NCBI RefSeq assembly: GCF_016865255.1
Contig: NZ_CP033381.1
Location: 3,472,001-3,536,000, forward strand
DNA: 64,000 bases
Reading direction: 5' to 3'
From: Methylomonas sp. LW13
GTDB lineage: Bacteria > Pseudomonadota > Gammaproteobacteria > Methylococcales > Methylomonadaceae
Under the pieces are notes generated by a model. The model was not told the origin of the DNA, did no database searches, and was given only the letters and a program-made list of their open reading frames with translations. The position numbers were made by a program, and so were the translations under genes. Positions 55,538 through 63,423 of the stretch are shown one piece after another (position 1 is the stretch's first letter; each line of letters starts with the position of its first letter).

Positions 55538-55895
55538 GGATTCTCCTGGTTTCGGTCTGATTACACGGCAGCAATTGGGCTGGTGTTAGTTAAGACGGAA
55601 ACTTTTTGAAAACCCACATCAGTCGGCCATTGAATTTTTTACATTGGGGGGAAATAGGCAATGGAAAATTGAATTGGCGATGGCAAAGCGGGACAGTGTT
55701 TACCTAAGTAGTTGAGACTAAATCCCCCTCGGTCCCCCTTTTTCAAAGGGGGAAGTGGACGTCGCTGGCTCGGATTCGATGGTTTTATTTCCCCTCTTTG
55801 AAAAAGAGGGGCCAGGGGAGATTTTTTAGATAAATCCCCCCTCAATCCCCTTTATGCCCCCGAGGGTACTTTTTCAAAGGGGGAAGTAACAACGT
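55538..55895. repeat. Cluster of palindromic C-rich repeats between receptor and fecR
   Basis: Three related units: 55720-55755 (AAATCCCCCTCGGTCCCCCT then TTTTCAAAGGGGGAAG), 55787-55827 (inverted, CCCCTCTTTGAAAAAGAGGG) and 55831-55887. Each forms a C/G hairpin of the CCCCCTTTTTCAAAGGGGG kind. In the third unit a 16-base piece, ATGCCCCCGAGGGTAC, interrupts the stem; nearly the same piece is at 59283. No genes are in this gap. Confidence 0.8.
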
Positions 55896-57152
55896 CTAGC
55901 GCAGCACCACCAAATAGGGCGTAATACTTACAATCTGCAGCTCCGGTACTGCTGCTTTCAAACTGGCGATGGCTTGATCCAGCGCGTCCAAGCGAAACAG
56001 ACCGCTGATGCGTTTGTCAGCCAACGCGGTATTCAGCAACACGACGCGGCCGGGACGGTATTGGTTGATTTGGGCAATGGCATCGCTTAGCGGCAAGCCG
56101 TCGAATTGCAGATAGCCATCGCGCCACAGCGCCATGCTGTCCGGATGGCCGACGCTTTTTAGGGCAATGCTGCTGGCGCCTATCGACGCGGACTGCCCGG
56201 CCGTCAGGCGTTCTTGGTGTTGCTGCCCGTCTTGTATTTCAACAATCCCTTCGACCAGTTCCACCTCGGTTTGCTCGGATTGTCGCTTTACGGCGAAGGC
56301 GGTGCCCACTGCCCGCACTTCGCTGCCGGCAGCAGTGACCACGAACGGTCGTTGCGGATTTTTAGCCACGTCAAAAAAGGCTTCGCCGGCTAATAACTCC
56401 ACCCGGCGCGTGCCGGCATCGAAGTGGATGGCCAGGGCCGTGGCGGTGTTGAGCATTACTCGCGAGCCGTCGGCCAAAGTCACGCTGCGCTGCTCGCCTT
56501 TGCCGGTCGTATAGTCCGCGCGCCAGAATGCCGGCGGATACAGCGCGGTGAGCGTGACTGCCAGCATTGCACAGCAGGCGACAGCCAAACGGAAAGATCG
56601 GCCACGGTGGCGGGTTCTAGTATTGACCCGGACTTTAAAATCCCTGGGGCTGTCATTTCCGCGCCGACGGGAATCCAGCACAGCCACCGGACTTGCGGCC
56701 GGCGCATCCGCTGCCTGCGCTTGCCTGCCACCTTGCCCTGGAGACTGTCGTAAAAGCTTCCTCTCTTCTCGGGACGACTGCATGGATGCAGAAGATGGGA
56801 TCGTGTCGGGATCAATTACCGAGAGGGCGGTGGTGGTCGGTATAAAATTAATTTGCATCCCCTCACCCTGCCGTCTCCCAGAGGGAGAGGGTTGTATTTT
56901 GGCTGTTAAGCTTCCCTCCCCCGGCAAGGGTTGCGCACCGGGAATGCTGCGGCGGCCGCGCAGTTGTCCCAAACCGGCCCACAGCGCTTGGGCGCGTTGC
57001 CACGCTTGTTCGTGGGCGCTGTCGGCGGCGCGCCAGGCGTTCAGCTCATGCTGCGCGGACACGGAAAAATCACCGGAATGCAATTGGCTTAACCAAGCGC
57101 AAGCCTGTTCCAGCAAACGCTCGGCATCATCCGGCATCGGTTCGGTGGACAT
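55896..57152 (-). CDS. fecR: FecR-type anti-sigma factor with repeat-derived linker
   Basis: 418 residues, about 100 longer than usual FecR. The N-terminal FecR_N domain is intact (RLLEQACAWLSQLHSGDFSV, LNAWRAADSAHEQAWQRAQA). A linker of about 115 residues follows, made of repeat-encoded segments (IQPSPSGRRQGEGMQ, VLDSRRRGNDSPRD) before the single membrane helix (LAVACCAMLAVTLTALY). The periplasmic FecR domain is normal (TGKGEQRSVTLADGSRVMLN, GEAFFDVAKNPQRPF, AVGTAFAV), ending in an STN-like tail. FecR passes the signal from the receptor to the sigma factor. Start at MSTEPMPDD. Confidence 0.92.
   Translation of the reverse strand: MSTEPMPDDAERLLEQACAWLSQLHSGDFSVSAQHELNAWRAADSAHEQAWQRAQALWAGLGQLRGRRSIPGAQPLPGEGSLTAKIQPSPSGRRQGEGMQINFIPTTTALSVIDPDTIPSSASMQSSREERKLLRQSPGQGGRQAQAADAPAASPVAVLDSRRRGNDSPRDFKVRVNTRTRHRGRSFRLAVACCAMLAVTLTALYPPAFWRADYTTGKGEQRSVTLADGSRVMLNTATALAIHFDAGTRRVELLAGEAFFDVAKNPQRPFVVTAAGSEVRAVGTAFAVKRQSEQTEVELVEGIVEIQDGQQHQERLTAGQSASIGASSIALKSVGHPDSMALWRDGYLQFDGLPLSDAIAQINQYRPGRVVLLNTALADKRISGLFRLDALDQAIASLKAAVPELQIVSITPYLVVLR
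56646..56690. repeat. REP-like element in fecR, TCATTTCCGCGCCGACGGGAAT type
   Basis: TGTCATTTCCGCGCCGACGG followed by GAATCCAG is a variant of the widespread TCATTCCCGCGAAGGCGGGAATCCAG palindrome. Read on the gene strand it encodes VLDSRRRGNDS, a sequence typical of such insertions. Confidence 0.75.
56858..56934. repeat. Two C-rich REP-like palindromes in fecR
   Basis: TCCCCTCACCCTGCCGTCTC with the AGAGGGAGAGGG arm (56858-56892) and TTCCCTCCCCCGGCAAGGG (56912-56930). The first is the same family as the insert in kdpB. On the gene strand they give PSPSGRRQGEG and PLPGEGS. Confidence 0.75.
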
Positions 57153-57220
57153 GGTCAAATCCTGGTTGAACGGTGGGGGAGATATATCATAGACGAGGCC
57201 GGAGGCCTAAACCACAGACG

Positions 57221-57736
57221 CTATTCGAATCCATCCAGGGTTTTAGCACATTGCAGCAATGCCCTTTTGATGTTCTCTTCGACGGTGCGAACCGAGATAT
57301 TCAGGGTTTCGGCGATTTCGCGCTGCTTCAGGCCTTCGAAGCGGTTCAGGTAAAAAATGCGCTGGCACAACGGGGACAGGCTGCTCATGCCCTCGATCAG
57401 GCGGTCCAAATCTTCCTCACCCAGCGCCACAGTTTCCGCGCAGCGCAGGTCTTCCACTTCCGGCGGCGTATCGTCCGGCCATGACACCAGCGTAGCATGG
57501 CGCACGGTTTGACTGCGATAGTAATCAATCACCAGGTTTTGCGCGGTACGGAACAGATAGGCTTTTAGATTGCCGACACTACCCAAGTCCTCGCTGCGGC
57601 ATAAGCGCACGAACGCTTCCTGGCAAATGTCGGCGGCGGTTTCCCGGCAGCGTACACGCGAATACAGCACAGTCTCCAACTCGCCGTGGCAACTGACGTA
57701 CAGCTCTTGGAGGGATTGATGGGCTGGAAAAGACAT
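57221..57736 (-). CDS. fecI: ECF sigma factor (FecI-like)
   Basis: 171 residues with region 2 (SRVRCRETAADICQEAFVRL, AYLFRTAQNLVIDYYRSQ) and region 4 (LPxxx-like SLSPLCQRIFYLNRFEGLKQ, REIAETLNISVRTVEENIKR). No anti-sigma in the same frame. It is directly upstream of fecR and the FecA-type receptor, so it should direct transcription of the receptor gene on iron-siderophore signalling. No Fur box was identified by eye. The start region has no strong ribosome site. Confidence 0.93.
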   Translation of the reverse strand: MSFPAHQSLQELYVSCHGELETVLYSRVRCRETAADICQEAFVRLCRSEDLGSVGNLKAYLFRTAQNLVIDYYRSQTVRHATLVSWPDDTPPEVEDLRCAETVALGEEDLDRLIEGMSSLSPLCQRIFYLNRFEGLKQREIAETLNISVRTVEENIKRALLQCAKTLDGFE

Positions 57737-57964
57737 GCCGGCTTAATAGTTTCGGTATCAGTGCTTAAACCGAAAGTAATCAGCAAATTTAAAGCCGGAC
57801 TAGAAATGTTTTGCGCAATCAAACAGCTAGAAAATTGGCAAGACGCCAAATCCGATAGTTTTTTATTAATCTATGTTAAATAAAGCTGTTCTAGCCCCCT
57901 TTTCACACACATTTGCTATACCCAATCGACAGAGACGAGCTGCCCGCAGCCATGGTCCGGCAGC

Positions 57965-58891
57965 TTAACAATCGTCAAATCCCTCGCCTCTTTCCCGGCT
58001 TTTCCGCGCGGCTTCCGCCAGCAATTCATCGATAAAATATCGACAGTAATTGGGTACGTACAGTTGTTTCAGGTAAGCAATCTTCGTCGTGGAACTGGGT
58101 ATCAAGCCCGACAGGTCTAGAGCGACCAAATCGGCATCCTTGCTGGCTTCGTAAGCCGTACCGGCAATTATCCCCACACCCATTCCCAAGCGCACATAGG
58201 TTTTTATCACATCGGAATCGGCCGCCGCCAAGGTAATATCCAGTGGTAAATGGGCGTTATGAAAGGCTTTTTCTATCGTCGAGCGACCTGTAAAACCAGG
58301 GGTGTAAGTCAAAATCGGCTCAGCTGATAGCCGTTGCAGGCTTATTTCGCCTTCCGTCAGCCGGTGACCGAGTGGCACCACGGCAACGTGATGCCAGTGA
58401 TAACAGGGCTTGACCACTAATTTGTCGTCTTCGTCCAGTTTTTCGGTGCAGATGGCGATGTCGGCTTGATGCCTATGTAACAAATTAATCAGATTATCCG
58501 GCGACGATTGCACCATATAGATTTTAATGCCCGGATATTTGCGCCTAAACCGGCCTATCGGTTCCGGCAGTAAATATTTGGCCTGGGTATGAGTAGTCGC
58601 TATCCGTAAGGTGCCGTTACTATTTTCCAGAAAGTCGTCGGCAATCAGTTGGATATTTTTTTTAGCCTGATTGATTAAATCCACTTCTTCCATGATCTTT
58701 TCACCTAAGGGTGTCAGACCCGTCAGTTTTTTTCCCTGTCTGACGAACAGAGGCGAGCCCACTTCTATTTCAAACAACTGGAGTTGCCGACTGACCGCCG
58801 ACTGCACCACGTGCATTTTTTCCGCGGCTTTGCTCAAGTTGCAATCGGTTTCCTGCAAAACTCGCAGCAATTCCAATTGATTAAGATTCAT
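57965..58891 (-). CDS. LysR-family regulator of the CysB/Cbl type
   Basis: 308 residues. Helix-turn-helix DCNLSKAAEKMHVVQSAVSR, then QLQLFEIEVGSPLFVRQGKK, and a long effector domain with RIATTHTQAKYLLPEPIGRF, then MVQSSPDNLINLLHRHQADI, characteristic of CysB. CysB-type proteins respond to N-acetylserine or sulfur metabolites and control sulfate assimilation. Ribosome site AGGAG. A perfect dyad at 58935-58955 upstream suggests autoregulation. No cys genes lie next to it; the CysZ-like gene is 16 kb away. Confidence 0.93.
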   Translation of the reverse strand: MNLNQLELLRVLQETDCNLSKAAEKMHVVQSAVSRQLQLFEIEVGSPLFVRQGKKLTGLTPLGEKIMEEVDLINQAKKNIQLIADDFLENSNGTLRIATTHTQAKYLLPEPIGRFRRKYPGIKIYMVQSSPDNLINLLHRHQADIAICTEKLDEDDKLVVKPCYHWHHVAVVPLGHRLTEGEISLQRLSAEPILTYTPGFTGRSTIEKAFHNAHLPLDITLAAADSDVIKTYVRLGMGVGIIAGTAYEASKDADLVALDLSGLIPSSTTKIAYLKQLYVPNYCRYFIDELLAEAARKSRERGEGFDDC

Positions 58892-58934
58892 AGGCGTGCT
58901 CCTAAAAAAATTCCGGGATTCAAAGCAAAATTTT

Positions 58935-58955
58935 ATTACTAACCTATACTGTAAT
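58935..58955. promoter_or_regulatory. LysR-type operator upstream of the CysB-like gene
   Basis: ATTAC-N11-GTAAT, an interrupted dyad of T-N11-A form, lies 43-63 bases before the regulator start. It overlaps a TATACT that may be the -10 box of the regulator promoter, so the protein may repress itself and act on a divergent transcript. Confidence 0.55.
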
Positions 58956-58999
58956 TCGACGTTGCAATGACAATCGATTCTTTCGATATAAAAATCACA

Positions 59000-59143
59000 T
59001 TATATCGTTTTAATTTAGAGGTTCCGTTCATTAACATGACAAATCGACCAGGTGATTTTGTCGGCTTTTGTTAGTGAGAGGCAAACCTCCTCCTAGCGAC
59101 AGGGATGTTTTGATGGCGGGTTGCATAGACCCGCCATTTTTTT
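59000..59143 (+). ncRNA. Candidate short RNA divergent from the CysB-like regulator
   Basis: A possible promoter (TTGCAA at 58962, TATAAA at 58987, 19-base spacing) leads to about 140 bases that end in an intrinsic terminator, with no gene of normal size. A 12-codon frame (MTNRPGDFVGFC, 59037-59075) and a GAGG-CAAA-CCTC hairpin lie within. It could be a regulatory RNA or a leader. The exact 5' end is not known. Confidence 0.35.
59113..59143 (+). terminator. Intrinsic terminator
   Basis: ATGGCGGGT-TGCATAG-ACCCGCCAT, a perfect 9-bp stem, runs directly into seven T residues. No protein gene precedes it on the plus strand, which points to a short non-coding transcript. Confidence 0.88.
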
Positions 59144-59447
59144 CGTCACCAGTCTGAGCACATCGGGGCAATCAAGCGATGATTAGTAACCCGGCCACTA
59201 ACTACCGTTCGCCTTAGTGCCCTTGCGGGCACAGAACCTGCGGAATGCAAACCAGCCGGGGCTTCAACGAGCTCAGCCTTTATGCCCCTGAGGATACGAA
59301 AGGGATAACGGTGTGCAATATAGGACCGGGAAATCCTTTCCTGGGATGATGACGAGCGGTCACCCCTTAAATGTCGCCGCTACCGCGAAAGCAGCCTCTC
59401 CGAGGCTGCGGACGACGTGGCTGATGGCATAAATAGTTTCGGAGGCC
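59144..59447. other. Non-coding stretch with inverted repeats after the hybrid kinase
   Basis: About 300 bases. Contains GTGCCC-TTGC-GGGCAC (59217-59232), ATGCCCCTGAGGATAC (59283) related to the piece at 55855, and GCAGCCTC-TCC-GAGGCTGC (59391-59409), a perfect 8-bp dyad. No terminator T run is seen for the kinase gene and no coding frame is convincing. Confidence 0.5.
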
Positions 59448-62400
59448 TTAACCAGCGACAGTCCGTTTACGCTGCAACTCCGCCAGAGTCGTTTCCAGCG
59501 CATTGGCCAAACCTTCGGCCAGTACCATCGCTTCTTCGGCCTGATCCTTGGCGGCCACCTCGGCTTGCTGCGCCAAGTTCTGTATTTGCTGAATCTCGAA
59601 AATACCGGCAAAACCTTTCAAATTATGCGCCACAAATTTAATGGCGGCATAGTCGCGCTGCTCAGCGGCCAACCTTAGTTTATCGACGTTAGCCTGCTGC
59701 GCGCCGTCCAAGGCGTTGTCGATCAACTTGTCTATAAAGGCCTGACGACCGTCAAAACGCTGCTGTAAGGCCTCCCAATCGATCAAGCCTTCAGTCGCTA
59801 CCGCCACCATAGCCTCATTTGCCGCATCCGAAATTTCAATTACCGCGGCAGCACCAGCTTTTCCGCTTGCGTCGTCAGACACTTTGCTGATGGGCACATG
59901 CTGCCGCAACGCACCGACCAGGGCGTTGGCATCAATGGGTTTGGTAACGCGATCCCGCATGCCCGTTTCCAGGCAGCGCTGCCGCTCTTCGGGCATGGCG
60001 TGAGCGGTCAAACCGATGATTGGCAAATCCGGCGCGATTTCCAGAATACGCCGCGCAGCCTGATAACCATCCATGACCGGCATCTGAATGTCCATCAGCA
60101 CCGCATCGAAACCGGCATAGCCGGCTTCCTCCAAGCGATCCAGCGCCTGTTGGCCGTTTTCCGCAAAAGTCACCTGCGCGCCTTCGTGGCTCAACAAATC
60201 CTCCAATACCAAGCGATTTAAAGCTACGTCTTCCGCAGCCAATATTCTCAAACCGCGCAAACGTCCGCCTTTGTCCTGATGATAATCCGCTGAATGCTCG
60301 ACACCGGCATCCGTCGCCGGTAGCGGCACAGTCAAAGTGAATTTGCTACCTGTCCCCAACGTACTTTTGACGACAATATCGCCGCCCATCAAGTTGGCCA
60401 GATCCCGGCTAATTGCCAAACCTAAGCCGCTGCCGCCGAATTTACGGGTGGTAGAGTTATCCGCTTGCTGAAAAGCGGTAAACAGACGACCAATCTGCTC
60501 GGCGGTCATGCCGATACCGCTGTCCGTGACACTGATGTCCGTCATATCGTTGTACCGATAAATTTCCAGACTGACATAGCCATGATCAGTAAACTTCACA
60601 GCATTTGACAATAAATTCACCAAAATCTGTCTTAAGCGCAAGGGGTCGCCAATCACCCATTCCGGCAAATCTTGGGGGCGATGCACTATTAAATCGAGTT
60701 GCTTTTCCTTGGCACGCATATCCACCAGACTGATGGCATCTTGTATCAACGCATCCAGACGAAACGGATGCTCGTCTAAGGTCATCTTGCCGGCCTCAAT
60801 TTTGGAAAAATCCAAGATGTCGTTGACCACACTGAGTAAATGCATGCCGGCATCGTAAATACGGGCGCTGTTTTCCTGCATATTCCGCCCGGCATTATCG
60901 CGTAGGTTCATTTTGGCCAGGCCGATAATGGCATTTAATGGTGTACGAATTTCATGACTCATATTGGCCAGAAACTCGCTTTTCATATGCACCAAATGCT
61001 CCGCCTCCAAACGCGCAGCTTCGTGCGCCTGCTCTACTGCCTTGCGATGGCTGATGTCACGCATAACCCCAATGTAAGTGCTACCAAAATCATCCATCAA
61101 TTCGTTGACGCTCAACTCTATCGGCACCAGCAGCCCATCCTTACGCTTGCCTTCCACTTCGATTCGCCGGCCGATCATCACCCGTTCCTTAGTATTGTCC
61201 AGATGCCGGCGCAAATAACCGTCATGCTCGGAATAGTAAGGCTCCGGCATCAACATCTTCACATTTTGCCCCAATAACTCGTCTTCCTCATAGCCAAACA
61301 AATCGCTAATGGCGTCGTTAACCAGCAGCATGATGCCTTTGTTATCAATCAACACCACGGCATCGGACATGGTCCGCAGTACCGCCCTAGTCCTGGCTTC
61401 GCTGGTCATCAGTGCCGCTTTGGCACGTTTTTTTTCGCTGATGTCGCGCACCGTGGCTTGCAGCAAAATTTCGTTGTCGATCTCCACCCGGCTGAGTTGC
61501 ACTTCGGCGTAAAAGGTTTCGCCGGTTAAGCGTTGGTGCAACCATTCGAAGATCACCGAGCCTTCGGCGATGGCCTGCTCGAGCTTTTCATTGGCCAGCT
61601 CGGAGGATGATAGGCCGTTTGGTTGAAATTCCGGCGACAATGAGGCCGGGGTTTGCGCTAAAAACGCTTGTTCATCCCGGCAAGCAAACAGATTGAGTGC
61701 CGCTGGGTTAACCGAGATAAAGCCACGGCTGGCACTGAGGGTCATCAGCGCATCCCGCGAAGATTCGAACAGGGCCCGATGGCGCTGTTCGCTGGCTTGC
61801 AAAGTCTGTATCGCCTGTTTTTGCGCGGAAATGTCTCTGATAAAGGCGCTGAACTCGACAGCAGTTGCCAATTTGTTAGGGGTGATGGCCAATTCAATCG
61901 GAAATTCATGCCCGTCACGGTGCAGCGCCACCACTTCAATTCGCTGGTTCAAGACCGTTCCGCGCCCGGTATCCAAATAGCGCCGTATGCCTTGCTGATG
62001 AGCTTGTTGGTAACGCTCCGGAATAATCACATCATGCAACAAGCGGCCCAAGACTTCGGTGGCCGGCCAACCGAATATCTGTTCGGCCTGGCGATTCCAG
62101 CCATTGATAAAACCATCGGCGTCCATCTGCACCAAAGCATCCAACGCGGTGTCGACAATACTGCGGATGCGGATTTCGTCCTCGCGCCTCGCAGCCAATA
62201 GCGCCGCAAAACCATCGGCCATTTCGTTAAAACTCTCCGCAACCTGCCCGATTTCATCACGCAGGGTTAACGGCATTCTTTGCTGAAAATCGCCGCCGGC
62301 AAACGCTTTTGCCGTTTTCGCCAGCCTCTCCACGTATTGGCTCACCGCAAGATGGGCGCCAATCGCAAAATAAATGATCAGCATAAATATAAAGCCGGGG

Positions 62401-63374
62401 ATGCCGATACTCAGCGCTAGCGTGGTTTTCGCCACGCCAATTCTGGCCTCGATCAGTTGTTCGGCTGCAGGGATAAAACTGTCGTAAATTTCCGCATACG
62501 CTGTATCCAGCGCTAAGGTAACGGTGGAATGAAAGTATTCCGGATTGATGGAGAATTTTTCCTGGACAATATCGGCAATGACATGCTGAGTAATTAGCCT
62601 GGCTGCGTTGACAATATTTTCCCTGGTGGTGGCGAGTATTGGGTGCAATTCCGGTTTATAGCGTTTAAAGTCATGAGTCGTTTCTTCAATGACCCTGATG
62701 CCGGATTCGATTCTGTCCTTAATCAGGTAAATTTCGATTTTTTCCTGAGCGCTAATCTGCTTTTTGGCCAGTATCCCAATGCCATACGCACGCAATTGCG
62801 CAACGCCTTCCAGGGCCTTTGGCATTTGCTCGGTTACCAGCATGATCAGATGGTAGGAATCCAGATTCGAGTCGGTGAACAACAAAGATTCCTCGCCAAT
62901 CAGTTCTTCTAAATCCAATAACTTCTCGACCAAACGGCTGTGTAAGCGGTAGCTTTCTTCAATGCTTTGGTTGGCGGCGTTTTGCCGGAGTTGCTCCCAA
63001 TCGTTTTTTATATCCGCGTATGCCGCAGCGGTCAACGAATCCGCCGCCAGCGTTGGCCCCAAAGCCGATAAGGCCGCAGCGACTTTGGCTTCCGATACGT
63101 CAAGTTTATCGCGCAAACTCTCTATGCCGCCGAGCACCGCCACGGTGATGCCGCGATGCTGCTGCACAGATTGCATGGTCTGCGTAATATGCTTGATTTG
63201 CAACAGTCCCTGCAGTTCGCGCTCTGAATCCAATATCACCCGGTTCAGACTTTGATAAAGAGCGTAAAACACCACGGCAACCGCCAGCAACGACAGAAAA
63301 CCTATCACCACAAACTTCTTGCTGAAACTCAATCGATTCATCAGCGCCACGGCGGGCGAAAACAACGCTTGCAT
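59448..63374 (-). CDS. Hybrid sensor histidine kinase with NIT-like sensor, PAS, receiver and HPt domains
   Basis: 1308 residues. TM1 (about 20-43), a helical periplasmic domain with SVQQHRGITVAVLGG (NIT-like nitrate/nitrite sensor pattern), TM2 (about 328-350), HAMP, three PAS modules (about 405-780; one with DALVQMDADGFINGWNRQAE), HisKA (EFLANMSHEIRTPLNAIIGL, His near 815), HATPase_c (LVNLLSNAVKFTDHGYVSLE), a receiver (FDAVLMDIQMPVMDGYQAAR, Asp near 1115) and a C-terminal HPt (IKFVAHNLKGFAGIFEIQQI). A phosphorelay protein that would pass phosphate to an unlinked regulator. Start at ATG 63374 rather than TTG 63380. Confidence 0.93.
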   Translation of the reverse strand: MQALFSPAVALMNRLSFSKKFVVIGFLSLLAVAVVFYALYQSLNRVILDSERELQGLLQIKHITQTMQSVQQHRGITVAVLGGIESLRDKLDVSEAKVAAALSALGPTLAADSLTAAAYADIKNDWEQLRQNAANQSIEESYRLHSRLVEKLLDLEELIGEESLLFTDSNLDSYHLIMLVTEQMPKALEGVAQLRAYGIGILAKKQISAQEKIEIYLIKDRIESGIRVIEETTHDFKRYKPELHPILATTRENIVNAARLITQHVIADIVQEKFSINPEYFHSTVTLALDTAYAEIYDSFIPAAEQLIEARIGVAKTTLALSIGIPGFIFMLIIYFAIGAHLAVSQYVERLAKTAKAFAGGDFQQRMPLTLRDEIGQVAESFNEMADGFAALLAARREDEIRIRSIVDTALDALVQMDADGFINGWNRQAEQIFGWPATEVLGRLLHDVIIPERYQQAHQQGIRRYLDTGRGTVLNQRIEVVALHRDGHEFPIELAITPNKLATAVEFSAFIRDISAQKQAIQTLQASEQRHRALFESSRDALMTLSASRGFISVNPAALNLFACRDEQAFLAQTPASLSPEFQPNGLSSSELANEKLEQAIAEGSVIFEWLHQRLTGETFYAEVQLSRVEIDNEILLQATVRDISEKKRAKAALMTSEARTRAVLRTMSDAVVLIDNKGIMLLVNDAISDLFGYEEDELLGQNVKMLMPEPYYSEHDGYLRRHLDNTKERVMIGRRIEVEGKRKDGLLVPIELSVNELMDDFGSTYIGVMRDISHRKAVEQAHEAARLEAEHLVHMKSEFLANMSHEIRTPLNAIIGLAKMNLRDNAGRNMQENSARIYDAGMHLLSVVNDILDFSKIEAGKMTLDEHPFRLDALIQDAISLVDMRAKEKQLDLIVHRPQDLPEWVIGDPLRLRQILVNLLSNAVKFTDHGYVSLEIYRYNDMTDISVTDSGIGMTAEQIGRLFTAFQQADNSTTRKFGGSGLGLAISRDLANLMGGDIVVKSTLGTGSKFTLTVPLPATDAGVEHSADYHQDKGGRLRGLRILAAEDVALNRLVLEDLLSHEGAQVTFAENGQQALDRLEEAGYAGFDAVLMDIQMPVMDGYQAARRILEIAPDLPIIGLTAHAMPEERQRCLETGMRDRVTKPIDANALVGALRQHVPISKVSDDASGKAGAAAVIEISDAANEAMVAVATEGLIDWEALQQRFDGRQAFIDKLIDNALDGAQQANVDKLRLAAEQRDYAAIKFVAHNLKGFAGIFEIQQIQNLAQQAEVAAKDQAEEAMVLAEGLANALETTLAELQRKRTVAG

Positions 63375-63423
63375 AGGCAATCCTCGGTGCGATTATTAGA
63401 TCGGTAGGGATTCAGGCGGGTAC

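Noticed and set aside
59041..59112. Possible cyclic-di-GMP (GEMM) riboswitch
   Set aside because: A GGCAAACC-like stretch is present, but it is the GAGG-CAAA-CCTC hairpin; the second conserved stem and the ACGCAAAGCC motif are missing.
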